DNA of 64,000 nucleotides from Heterodera schachtii (Eukaryota; Nematoda; Chromadorea; Rhabditida; Heteroderidae): assembly GCA_023374025.1 (NCBI GenBank), contig SIJG01000190.1:28814-92813 (forward strand), read 5' to 3'. This document shows positions 49,198 to 59,080 of the stretch, one piece after another. The position numbers and the translations under genes are program-made. The stretch's first letter is position 1. Each line of letters begins with the position of its first letter. The notes under the pieces were generated by a model. It saw only the letters and a list, made by a program, of their open reading frames with translations. It had not been told where the DNA came from and did not search any database.

Positions 49198-49292
49198 ACG
49201 GGGGGCGGAAGTTTGGGCACCGGGTAGTTTGGGCACCAGGAAGTTTGGGCACTAGAAATTTGGGCACTGGGAAGTTTGGGCACCAAATTAAA
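49198..49292. repeat. Echo-motif cluster, AAGTTTGGGCACC type
   Basis: Five variants of a 15-17 bp phrase in a row: AAGTTTGGGCACCGGGT, AGTTTGGGCACCAGG, AAGTTTGGGCACTAG, AAATTTGGGCACTGGG and AAGTTTGGGCACC. It begins exactly where the duplication of the gene A flank ends, so it may mark the recombination or insertion point. Confidence 0.7.
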
Positions 49293-49613
49293 GAGTTATA
49301 AAATAAAAATATTTTTAATTGTCTATAAATTGCAACCATCTCATTTAAAGCATAGTAAATTTAATAAAGTTAGAAAATGGAAAGTTTTTAACGAATATTC
49401 ATTCGATTAAGCATGCTTATTGTGCTAAACTCATTACCATTAATTCAATATCAATGCCATACATATGTATTATTTATATCTTATAACATTACAAGGCTCA
49501 GTATGTTCAAGACTTAAAGTTTATGAGTTTAAACAAAATTAGACGGGTTCTTGTTATTTCGGGCCCAACTAAGCCGGTATTCAGGTCTAAGTCCAAACAG
49601 AAACCAGTACAAA
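49293..49613. other. Spacer between gene A flank and gene B, no gene seen
   Basis: AT-rich sequence with no supported frame. A slightly GC-richer patch (GGGTTCTTGTTATTTCGGGC, about 49,545-49,600) ends at the point where near-identity with the upstream region of gene C begins (GTAGGATTTTTGATTT, 49,614). Confidence 0.4.
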
Positions 49614-49635
49614 GTAGGATTTTTGATTTAAAGGG

Positions 49636-49706
49636 ATCAGTAGAAAGGCGATTTTTAAATCAATACATAAAATGCTAAATAATATTCAAAAATTTATTTT
49701 AACAGA
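49636..49706 (+). promoter_or_regulatory. Shared upstream block and acceptor-like site, gene B
   Basis: ATCAGTAGAAAGGCGATTTT and TAAATCAAT at 49,636-49,664, 114 bp before the ATG. TTTTAACAG lies near 49,697-49,705. The whole region from 49,614 is nearly identical to 51,807 onward (gene C), apart from a one-base difference near AACAG/AACAAG, and is clearly more diverged from gene A. Confidence 0.45.
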
Positions 49707-49749
49707 AAAAAATAAATATTAAATTTATATTTTTTTAATTTGTGAAAAA

Positions 49750-50418
49750 ATGAAATTCAGCTTATTATTAATTCCAATTTTATTTATGATAATGGAAATT
49801 CATCAAATTAAAACGGAAAACAAAAAATCGCAACAAAAATCATTTGATGAAATATTTGGAGAAAAATGGGAAGAAAAAGAAGAAGAAAGACGAAATGAGA
49901 AGAAAAAAAGAGAAATAATTGGAAAATATTACAAAATAAAAGAAAAAATAAAGCAAAAAGGAAGAAAATACACAAAAAAAGAATGGAGTAAAATTGAAGA
50001 AAAAATAGCGAAAAAATTGGGGACAAATCGAACCAAAACTTATGAATGGATCAAAGAATTGGGCCTATATAAATACAAATCAAAAACTGATTCTCAAAAA
50101 TTTGAAATTGTGCAAAAATATGATGGAATTATAAGTGAATATAAGCAAAAAAGAAAATATTCACGAAAAGAATGGGACCAAAATTATGCCGAAATTTGTA
50201 AGAAAATCGGAGTTGGCCATAGAATAATTAAGAAATGGAAGAAACAATTTGGCGTTCTCACTAAAAAAAGAACGGAAGAAGAAAAAATTGAAAAAATGAA
50301 AATTTATTGGGAAATAAAACTGAAGAATCCAAAAATTAGTGATCAAAAAATTGCAAAAACTTTGAAAATTGATCGCGACCATTTACAAATGGAGGAACAA
50401 TTTTGGATGATGGATTAA
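49750..50418 (+). CDS. Secreted HTH-repeat protein, gene B (222 aa, mosaic)
   Basis: Same architecture as gene A: signal peptide (MKFSLLLIPILFMIMEIHQI, then KTEN), then three basic helix-turn-helix-like modules at about 54-106, 117-169 and 179-222. The gene is a visible mosaic. Its upstream region and first 30-40 codons match gene C almost exactly (MKFSLLLIPILFMIMEIHQI and KSQQKSFDEIFGEKWEEK). From about codon 30 to the stop, and on for another 0.8 kb, it is indistinguishable from gene A. The switch lies in the stretch identical in all three, about 49,837-49,880. Because the body equals gene A, module 3 has the same altered last helix. The function is presumably that of gene A: a secreted, possibly DNA-binding protein. 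Such exchange points to recent gene conversion or unequal crossing-over. Confidence 0.75.
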   Translation: MKFSLLLIPILFMIMEIHQIKTENKKSQQKSFDEIFGEKWEEKEEERRNEKKKREIIGKYYKIKEKIKQKGRKYTKKEWSKIEEKIAKKLGTNRTKTYEWIKELGLYKYKSKTDSQKFEIVQKYDGIISEYKQKRKYSRKEWDQNYAEICKKIGVGHRIIKKWKKQFGVLTKKRTEEEKIEKMKIYWEIKLKNPKISDQKIAKTLKIDRDHLQMEEQFWMMD

Positions 50419-51244
50419 TTATGTAATCTTAAAAGGGTCACTAGAATTTTGATAGTCAATGAAATTTAAATTCATGTCTTTTGTCTTTTTGAAAAATTGT
50501 AAAACAAACATTTTCCCATTTGAAGATTTCTCATTGCATAAAAATCCCAGGAAAATTTCACTTTATCATTTTCACTCGCAAAATTGCAAATAAATACCTT
50601 TCGAGGTGTTCGACATACCCTACAAAAGTTTTTCATCAAATCCATTTGAAAAAATGGAGAAAATGAAAAAATATTTTGGAATTAAAAGTCTTTTCATCAA
50701 ATCCATTTCATTCATTCGGTTGAATGAATTGCATCTGAGTAACCTTTTTCCAATGTTAAAAAATAACCTCAAATTCAAATTATAAAATAGAAATTCCCGG
50801 CTTGTGTAAAGTAAACACAAGAAAAATTGGCATTTCAAAGCCTTACAGCGAAAAAATGGTCAAAATTTATAAGGTCGAAAGTAATGTTTTCCTAATTAAA
50901 AATCTTAGGCTGTGCTTGTTCTATTTGTGCCCGTTAGCCACACTTTTCGTCTCCAGTGAAAAACTGAGTATTATTGGTGTGCGAAATTATGATTCAGTTC
51001 CTTTTGTCCGACCTCGTATTAGCCATCTTTTAAATGTTAAGAGAGACCAATGATTTTATCAAATCTCCTCCATGAATTCAGGTTTTAATGGATGTGTTTG
51101 TACTCATTTAATTTTGCTTGTTCACGTCAATTGTTCCACGGTCGTCATTGTTATTGATGCCATTCATCATTTTCTTGGTCTTCGAGTCTTGAAAAATTTT
51201 TGGTCTCATACATCACTACTAAAAATACCCCTCCCATCGTTCCA
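50419..51244. repeat. 3' flank of gene B, copy of 48,372-49,197
   Basis: Second copy of the duplicated flank; see the first copy for content. The similarity ends at about 51,244, where this copy continues with AGCTATAGATTCATTG instead of the AAGTTTGGGCACC cluster. No gene supported. Confidence 0.8.
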
Positions 51245-51806
51245 ACAGCTATAGATTCATTGAATAAAAACAAATTGGTTCATTCGGACAACTATGAACG
51301 GAGTGATACTTAAAAAACCGGCATTTCGCCCAGTTGGCCATCACCCAGCAACAGTTGTCCCTTCCCCTCCCCCCTTTTTTCACCGTATAAATCACTTCTG
51401 CTTTTCACTTCAATTTTTTCAATCATTTTGGAATTCATTCCTTTGCTGTTCATGACCAAATTATCCCCGATTCGCTGGATTTTGTCTATCTAAAAAAGTC
51501 ATCCGATCGGATATTCAATTACCAGGCCTAAGCTTATCATTAGTATGGACGCAATTTTTTTTATTTTCCACAATTTTTGAAAATGGTGGTTTTCCATTTA
51601 TTTCATAAGGGTGGTCTTGCCGAGCGGAAGCGGCATCAATAACCACCGTGGCGGAGCCGGATATTCTCAAAAAAAAGAAGGAATTAAAAAGCCAATTATT
51701 AAAAAAGAAAATTTTAAAATTACAATATATAATATTTACAATTTATTCTTCCATGATCAATAGAAAAGATATACAATTAACAAATTATTATTTATTTTCA
51801 ATTAAG
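51245..51806. other. Spacer with GC-richer patches, probable element debris
   Basis: GC-richer than the surroundings, with CCGGCATTTCGCCCAGTTGG, a C-rich run CCCTTCCCCTCCCCCC, GATCGGATATTCAATTACCA and GGTGGTCTTGCCGAGCGGAA followed by CACCGTGGCGGAG. No frame longer than a few dozen codons is present and no terminal repeats were identified. It is likely a fragment of a mobile element or old gene. Confidence 0.35.
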
Positions 51807-51827
51807 TAGGATTTTTGATTTAAAGGG

Positions 51828-51898
51828 ATCAGTAGAAAGGCGATTTTTAAATCAATACATAAAATGCTAAATAATATTCAAAAATTTATTTTAACAAG
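51828..51898 (+). promoter_or_regulatory. Shared upstream block, gene C
   Basis: ATCAGTAGAAAGGCGATTTT and TAAATCAAT at 51,828-51,856, 115 bp before the ATG. The acceptor-like site is TTTTAACAAG here, one base different from gene B, so a splice role for that site is less certain in this copy. Confidence 0.4.
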
Positions 51899-51942
51899 AA
51901 AAAAATAAATATTAAATTTATATTTTTTTAATTTGTGAAAAA

Positions 51943-52611
51943 ATGAAATTCAGCTTATTATTAATTCCAATTTTATTTATGATAATGGAAATTCATCAAA
52001 TTAAAACGGAAAACAAAAAATCGCAACAAAAATCATTTGATGAAATATTTGGAGAAAAATGGGAAGAAAAACAACGAAATGAGCAGAAAAAAAGAGAAAT
52101 TGTTAACAAATTTTATAAAATAAAAGAGAAAATTAAGCAAAAAGGAAGAAAATATTCAGCAAAAGAATGGAATAAAATTAATTCGAAAATAGCGAAAAAA
52201 TTGGGGACAAATCGGAACAAAATTCAAAAATGGATTAAAGAATTTGGTCTTCAAAAATTCAAATCTTACAAATCAAAAACTGATGAAGAAAAGCTTGAAA
52301 TTGTGCAAAAATACGATGGAATGATAAATGAATACAAACAAAAAAGAAAATATTCGCACGATGAATGGAACCAAAATTATGCCGAAATTTGTAAGAAAAT
52401 TGGAGTTAGTCAAAGAGTAATTGAAAAATGGAAGAAACAATTTGGATTAAGCAATAAAATAAGTGAGAAAGAAAAAATTGAAAAAATGAAAATTTATTTG
52501 GTAATAAAAAGGGAAAATCCAAAAATAAGTGACAAGAAAATTGCCAAATTATTGAATATTCATCAAAATAGCATTTTAAAATGGAAGAAACAATTTGGGA
52601 TGCTGAAATAA
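51943..52611 (+). CDS. Secreted HTH-repeat protein, gene C (222 aa, best-preserved)
   Basis: The most regular member. Residues 1 to about 23 form a hydrophobic signal peptide. Three repeats follow, each with a helix-turn-helix-like end: module 1 SKIAKKLGTNRNKIQKWIKE with FGL (about 81-103), module 2 AEICKKIGVSQRVIEKWKKQ with FGL (about 147-169) and module 3 KKIAKLLNIHQNSILKWKKQ with FGM (about 198-220). All three share the pattern A/I-x-x-L/I-G-x-x-x-x-x-I-x-x-W-x-K-x-F-G. The protein is very rich in Lys and has basic clusters such as KGRKY and KQKRKY before each helix pair. Length equals genes A and B. The pattern resembles helix-turn-helix domains of transposases and homeodomain-like proteins; a signal peptide on such a protein is unusual and would fit a secreted effector that acts in a host nucleus, which is only a hypothesis. 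Confidence 0.78.
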   Translation: MKFSLLLIPILFMIMEIHQIKTENKKSQQKSFDEIFGEKWEEKQRNEQKKREIVNKFYKIKEKIKQKGRKYSAKEWNKINSKIAKKLGTNRNKIQKWIKEFGLQKFKSYKSKTDEEKLEIVQKYDGMINEYKQKRKYSHDEWNQNYAEICKKIGVSQRVIEKWKKQFGLSNKISEKEKIEKMKIYLVIKRENPKISDKKIAKLLNIHQNSILKWKKQFGMLK

Positions 52612-52822
52612 TTAAGGATGATTCGGAAAAAATTTTAAATTTTTCAAAAGGCGATGGATACAATTTTTAAATTTTTATTGTCAAATTAATTAATAGGTTT
52701 TTAGTTATTTATTTTTTGTGCCAAAATTCCACGCCCTAAATTTTCTTATCCGTTGAATAAATATTATTTCAATTTTCTGTTATTTTCTTATACCTTTAAG
52801 TAGAATTTGTATTTTACAGGAA

Positions 52823-52851
52823 ATCAGTAGGAAGACGATTTTTACATCAAT
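52823..52851 (+). promoter_or_regulatory. Shared upstream block, truncated locus
   Basis: ATCAGTAGGAAGACGATTTT and TACATCAAT, 118 bp before the ATG at 52,941, with TTTGTATTTTACAGG just upstream. Same block as in the intact genes with three or four changes. Confidence 0.4.
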
Positions 52852-52940
52852 AAAATACCAAAATAATAATAATAATCAAAAATTCATTTTAGAAGAAAAA
52901 AATAAATATTAAATTTATATTTTTTTAATTCGTGAAGAAA

Positions 52941-53075
52941 ATGAAATTCCGCCTATTATTCATTCCAATTATATTTTGGATGATAAAAATTCATCAAATA
53001 AAAACCGAAAATAAAAAATTAACGCAAAAATCATTGGAGAAACTTTTTTTTTGCCATATCCAAAAAATGTCATAA
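52941..53075 (+). pseudogene. Truncated HTH-family member (signal peptide only)
   Basis: The upstream region and the first 34 codons match the family: MKFRLLFIPIIFWMIKIHQI, then KTENKK and TQKSLEK. At about 53,041 the similarity ends abruptly and an unrelated AT-rich sequence carries the frame to a stop after 44 codons. All helix-turn-helix modules are missing. It could still be transcribed and would then make a short secreted peptide, but truncation by deletion or insertion is the simplest reading. Confidence 0.75.
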
Positions 53076-53343
53076 TAATAAAATGTTTAAAAGAAAAAAA
53101 ATCAAATCGATTATGTCGTAATGAACTTAATTTTTATGCAATATATTTAAACCATTTTTATAATAAAAAAAATTAAAAAACGCACAATCAATAAATTGTT
53201 TCATTGATTTTTTTTAAATATTTCAATTCTATATATTTTTTAATTTGGGAAAATGTAAATATTTAATAAAATAAAAATATTATTCTTTTTAAATAAAACA
53301 AACATTTTATGCCCACTTTTAGACAAATTATCATAACAAAGAA
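53076..53343. other. Short AT-rich spacer
   Basis: No gene and no shared upstream block. The next family member therefore has a different 5' region from its paralogues; this stretch may have been inserted between the truncated start at 52,941 and the gene at 53,344. Confidence 0.5.
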
Positions 53344-54035
53344 ATGCAATTGTGCCTTTTAATCATTATAATTATATTTATATTTGCCAAAATTGAACAA
53401 ATTGGATCAGAGAATAAAAGAAAATTAAATCAAAAATCTTTTGTTGAAATATTTGGAGAAAAATGGGAAGAAAATGAAGAAAAACAACGAAATGAGCAGA
53501 ATAAAAGAGAAATTATTGGTAAATTCTTTAAAATAAAAGAAAAAATAAAGCAAAAAGGAAGAAAATACTCAACAAAAGAATGGAATAAAATTGAAGGAAA
53601 AATAGCGAAAAAATTGGGGACAAATCGCCAATATATTTATGAAAGGATCAAAGAATTTGGCCTTAATCAAAAAATACACAAAAGTTACAAATCAAAAACT
53701 GATGAAGAAAAGCTTGAAATTGTGCAAAAATACGATGGAATGGTAAATGAATATAAAGAAAAAGCAAAATATTCGCCAAAAGAATGGAACATAAATTATG
53801 CCGAAATTTGTAAGAAAATCGGAATTAGCGCCATAAAATAATTAAGAAATGGAAGAAACAATTTGGAAATATTCGAAAAATATTCACTCAAAAAGAAAAA
53901 ATGGAAAAAATGAAAATTTATTGGGAAATAAAACAGAAGAATACAAAAATGAGTGTTCTGGAAATTGCAAAAACTTTGAAAATTGATCGATCGAACATTT
54001 TCAAATGGAAGAAAGAATTTGGGATGATGAACTAA
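53344..54035 (+). pseudogene. Secreted HTH-repeat family, locus 6 (frameshifted)
   Basis: Opens with a different signal peptide (MQLCLLIIIIIFIFAKIEQI, then GSENK) and continues with the family sequence: QKSFVEIFGEKWEEN, module 1 with KLGTNRQYIYERIKEFGL, and module 2 up to YAEICKKIGIS. There a small insertion (AGCGCCATAAAA where paralogues have GGCCATAGAA) shifts the frame and gives a stop at 53,841 after 165 codons, inside the helix-turn-helix of module 2. The remaining family sequence, including a well-preserved third module ending in FKWKKEFGMMN, continues in another frame to a TAA at 54,033-54,035. A truncated secreted protein with one full module may still be made. The final codons belong to the first unit of the tandem array. 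Confidence 0.75.
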
Positions 54036-57000
54036 TTAAGCAAATTTAGAAAGTCATTAAAATTTCAACATTCAAAGAGATATAATTTAAATTTTAATTG
54101 TGTGTAGTGTTTTCAATTATAATTTGTATTAAAAACCCTTCGTGCTTGCTTCTAATCCCGACCCAACCATGAGCAAAAACATTTCGGAAAGCAAATAATT
54201 ATTTATTGAGAATGCGGTAAATGAAACTCTATTCTTTGCTTGCCCAATTTATTCTTTTGTTTCATTTAATTTTGTTGATTTGTAAAAATAATAATTTAAA
54301 GAATTACTTTTAATTTTTAGCCCGAAAGTCTAACAAAACATAAAAAAATAGTTCGGTTCTTACTGTATTCAAATTGATAATTGTTTTTGGTCAATCACTA
54401 AATTAAGTTTAAAAAAATAAATTGGCCTTAAAGATAATCTGTGAAGAGCTAAAAAAATTGAAAATTAATATTTTTGGGCTTTTCGTTATTAAAATTCAAA
54501 AGGATACTAATTTAACTTTTAAGTTAGATAAGTCCATCAAAAAGCTTAAAAATAACCAATTTTTGTTAAAAAAAAGTTCATTCGACTAAAAATTGTAAAT
54601 GGAAGTTGATACAAATTAGCAAGAAATGTTTATTCCGATAAAATATTTTAATAATTAAAAATGTATGGCAGACAATTGAATTGTTGTGGTGAATTAATGT
54701 GAATAATTAATTGCAAAAACTTTGAAAATTGATTGAACGAACATTTTCAAATGGAAAAAACATTTTGGGATGATGAACTAATTATGTTAAGATAGAAAGT
54801 CATTAAAATTTAAGCAAATCAAAGAAATATAATCGAAATTTTTAATTATGTCTATTGTTTAACAATGTATAATTTGTATTAAAAACCCTTCGTGCTTGCT
54901 TCTAATCCCGACCCAACCATGAGCAAAAACATTTCGGAAAGCAAATAATTATTTATTGAGAATGCGGTAAATGAAACTCTATTCTTTGCTTGCCCAATTT
55001 ATTCTTTTGTTTCATTTAATTTTGTTGATTTGTAAAAATAATAATTTAAAGAATTACTTTTAATTTTTAGCCCGAAAGTCTAACAAAACATAAAAAAATA
55101 GTTCGGTTCTTACTGTATTCAAATTGATAATTGTTTTTGGTCAATCACTAAATTAAGTTTAAAAAAATAAATTGGCCTTAAAGATAATCTGTGAAGAGCT
55201 AAAAAAATTGAAAATTAATATTTTTGGGCTTTTCGTTATTAAAATTCAAAAGGATACTAATTTAACTTTTAAGTTAGATAAGTCCATCAAAAAGCTTAAA
55301 AATAACCAATTTTTGTTAAAAAAAAGTTCATTCGACTAAAAATTGTAAATGGAAGTTGATACAAATTAGCAAGAAATGTTTATTCCGATAAAATATTTTA
55401 ATAATTAAAAATGTATGGCAGACAATTGAATTGTTGTGGTGAATTAATGTGAATAATTAATTGCAAAAACTTTGAAAATTGATTGAACGAACATTTTCAA
55501 ATGGAAAAAACATTTTGGGATGATGAACTAATTATGTTAAGATAGAAAGTCATTAAAATTTAAGCAAATCAAAGAAATATAATCGAAATTTTTAATTATG
55601 TCTATTGTTTAACAATGTATAATTTGTATTAAAAACCCTTCGTGCTTGCTTCTAATCCCGACCCAACCATGAGCAAAAACATTTCGGAAAGCAAATAATT
55701 ATTTATTGAGAATGCGGTAAATGAAACTCTATTCTTTGCTTGCCCAATTTATTCTTTTGTTTCATTTAATTTTGTTGATTTGTAAAAATAATAATTTAAA
55801 GAATTACTTTTAATTTTTAGCCCGAAAGTCTAACAAAACATAAAAAAATAGTTCGGTTCTTACTGTATTCAAATTGATAATTGTTTTTGGTCAATCACTA
55901 AATTAAGTTTAAAAAAATAAATTGGCCTTAAAGATAATCTGTGAAGAGCTAAAAAAATTGAAAATTAATATTTTTGGGCTTTTCGTTATTAAAATTCAAA
56001 AGGATACTAATTTAACTTTTAAGTTAGATAAGTCCATCAAAAAGCTTAAAAATAACCAATTTTTGTTAAAAAAAAGTTCATTCGACTAAAAATTGTAAAT
56101 GGAAGTTGATACAAATTAGCAAGAAATGTTTATTCCGATAAAATATTTTAATAATTAAAAATGTATGGCAGACAATTGAATTGTTGTGGTGAATTAATGT
56201 GAATAATTAATTGCAAAAACTTTGAAAATTGATTGAACGAACATTTTCAAATGGAAGAAAGAATTTGGGATGATGAACTAATTAAGCTAAGATAGAAAGT
56301 CATTAAAATTTAAGCAATTCAAAGAAATATAATCGAAATTTTTAATTATGTCTATTGTTTAACAATGTATAATTTGTATTAAAAACCCTTCGTGCTTGCT
56401 TCTAATCCCGACCCAACCATGAGCAAAAACATTTCGGAAAGCAAATAATTATTTATTGAGAATGCGGTAAATGAAACTCTATTCTTTGCTTGCCCAATTT
56501 ATTCTTTTGTTTCATTTAATTTTGTTGATTTGTAAAAATAATAATTTAAAGAATTACTTTTAATTTTTAGCCCGAAAGTCTAACAAAACATAAAAAAATA
56601 GTTCGGTTCTTACTGTATTCAAATTGATAATTGTTTTTGGTCAATCACTAAATTAAGTTTAAAAAAATAAATTGGCCTTAAAGATAATCTGTGAAGAGCT
56701 AAAAAAATTGAAAATTAATATTTTTGGGCTTTTCGTTATTAAAATTCAAAAGGATACTAATTTAACTTTTAAGTTAGATAAGTCCATCAAAAAGCTTAAA
56801 AATAACCAATTTTTGTTAAAAAAAAGTTCATTCGACTAAAAATTGTAAATGGAAGTTGATACAAATTAGCAAGAAATGTTTATTCCGATAAAATATTTTA
56901 ATAATTAAAAATGTATGGCAGACAATTGAATTGTTGTGGTGAATTAATGTGAATAATTAATTGCAAAAACTTTGAAAATTGATTGAACGAACATTTTCAA

Positions 57001-58218
57001 ATGGAAGAAAGAATTTGGGATGATGAACTAATTAAGCAAATTTAGAAAGTCATTAAAATTTCAACATTCAAAGAGATATAATTTAAATTTTAATTCTGTG
57101 TAGTGTTTTCAATTATAATTTGTATTAAAAACCCTTCGTGCTTGCTTCTAATCCCGACCCAACCATGAGCAAAAACATTTCGGAAAGCAAATAATTATTT
57201 ATTGAGAATGCGGTAAATGAAACTCTATTCTTTGCTTGCCCAATTTATTCTTTTGTTTCATTTAATTTTGTTGATTTGTAAAAATAATAATTTAAAGAAT
57301 TACTTTTAATTTTTAGCCCGAAAGTCTAACAAAACATAAAAAAATACTTCGGTTCTTACTGTATTCAAATTGATAATTGTTTTTGGTCAATCATTAAATT
57401 AAGTTTAAAAAAATAAATTGGCCTTAAAGATAATCTGTGAAGAGCTAAAAAAATTGAAAATTAATATTTTTGGGCTTTTCGTTATTAAAATTCAAAAGGA
57501 TACTAATTTAACTTTTAAGTTAGATAAGTCCATCAAAAAGCTTAAAAATAACCAATTTTTGTTAAAAAAAAGTTCATTCGACTAAAAATTGTAAATGGAA
57601 GTTGATACAAATTAGCAAGAAATGTTTATTCCGATAAAATATTTTAATAATTAAAAATGTATGGCAGACAATTGAATTGTTGTGGTGAATTAATGTGAAT
57701 AATTAATTGCAAAAACTTTGAAAATTGATTGAATGAACATTTTCAAATGGAAAAAACATTTTGGGATGATGAACTAATTATGTTAAGATAGAAAGTCATT
57801 AAAATTTAAGCAAATCAAAGAAATATAATCGAAATTTTTAATTATGTCTATTGTTTAACAATGTATAATTTGTATTAAAAACCCTTCGTGCTTGCTTCTA
57901 ATCCCGACCCAACCATGAGCAAAAACATTTCGGAAAGCAAATAATTATTTATTGAGAATGCGGTAAATGAAACTCTATTCTTTGCTTGCCCAATTTATTC
58001 TTTTGTTTCATTTAATTTTGTTGATTTGTAAAAATAATAATTTAAAGAATTACTTTTAATTTTTAGCCCGAAAGTCTAACAAAACATAAAAAAATAGTTC
58101 GGTTCTTACTGTATTCAAATTGATAATTGTTTTTGGTCAATCACTAAATTAAGTTTAAAAAAATAAATTGGCCTTAAAGATAATCTGTGAAGAGCTAAAA
58201 AAAATTGAAAATTAATAT
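53967..58218. repeat. Tandem array of 746/750-bp units
   Basis: Five full units plus about 510 bp of a sixth, head to tail. The landmark GCAAAAACTTTGAAAATTGA is at 53,967, 54,713, 55,463, 56,213, 56,963 and 57,709, so periods are 746, 750, 750, 750 and 746. Each unit starts with the last 20 or so codons of the helix-turn-helix gene (dead in all copies after the first, because of an in-frame TGA) and continues with its 3' flank. Two unit types alternate: type 1 (AATTTAGAAAGTC, units 1 and 5) and type 2 (GATAGAAAGTC, units 2, 3, 4 and 6). Unit 4 combines a type 1 start with type 2 sequence. The array ends where the retrotransposon LTR begins. Confidence 0.95.
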
Positions 58219-59080
58219 TGTTATGTCTCCCCTTTTTCTTGACTTCTCTTCCCCTATGTTTCTCACCATTTCTTTTTCTCTGTCGCCAATCACCCCAATT
58301 TCTGTTGGTTGGCCTTTTTCTGCCGCTGGCACCCAACCCGCCCACCTGTTGTTTCCCGTATAAAATTCGGGGGGAGAGATCGGAGTGATCAGTCTGTTGG
58401 GATTTGTGATCGGGGATCTGATCAATTGTTGCCTTTTGGACTTTTCCTCACATTTTATTTCATCGCAAAATAAACCAATTGTTAATTAATCGAAGCTTTT
58501 AAGTGGGGAATCCGCGCTTTGGGCCAATGCCCCTGGCATTGGCCCAGGGCCCAACGGATTCATGCGCGCACCCATTTTATGGTGGACCTTGTGAATTAAA
58601 CTTCCCAAAGCGGCGCTTTTCTTTTTATCCCCCCTTCATTACTAATTAATTAAATTTAATTAAAAATTATTTCAATTTCCCTTGCAATTATACTATTTAT
58701 TCTCCCATCACATTTCTGATTTAATTTTGCAATTTCTTACTTTTCCCCCCTCCAATTTCTATTTTTTCGCATTAAAAATTACTTTTTTTGTTCGATTTTC
58801 CTATATATTTTCCCTTTCATTTTAATTATTACCAAAAAATAAACTTCTTTTATTAATCACTCCCACCATTTTTTTTGCCTTCCTATTTATCATTACTAAA
58901 ATGCTTAACCAAAATTAATAGCAATAATTAATGAAAATACTGTGAATAATAAATATTTGAATAATCCTTGTTTATTAAATTAACAAATAAAGTATTTTAA
59001 CAAGTGACGTGTTAAGGCCGTGCCAACAATTAACCCGAAATTACATTGAAGAGACAATACGACTGGACAAAACACTAACA
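58219..59080 (+). mobile_element. LTR of a Ty3/gypsy-like retrotransposon, 862 bp
   Basis: The segment starts TGTTATGTCTCCCC, directly interrupting the last array unit, and ends GGACAAAACACTAACA, giving TGTTA/TAACA inverted ends. A TATA-like GTATAAAATTCG lies at about 58,358, and AATAAA signals follow at about 58,467, 58,837 and 58,987. It is followed without a gap by a TGG-starting primer-binding-site candidate and then by gag, as expected of a 5' LTR. No second copy of the LTR is inside the window, so its ends rest on the terminal bases and the PBS only. Confidence 0.65.
58505..58620. other. GC-rich stem-loops inside the LTR
   Basis: GGGCCAATGCC and GGCATTGGCCC form a perfect 11-bp stem with a CCT loop (58,521-58,545). 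A wider inverted repeat, GCGCTTTGGG at about 58,514 and CCCAAAGCGGCGC at about 58,604, encloses it. If the start of transcription is near 58,390 this would lie in the transcribed part of the LTR and could fold in the RNA. Confidence 0.6.

Noticed and set aside
48755..49255. Open frames of 76-83 codons in the gene A flank, repeated at 50,802-51,254
   Set aside because: Their exact repetition only reflects the 2,047-bp duplication. No domain, no signal peptide, and the second frame is cut differently in each copy.
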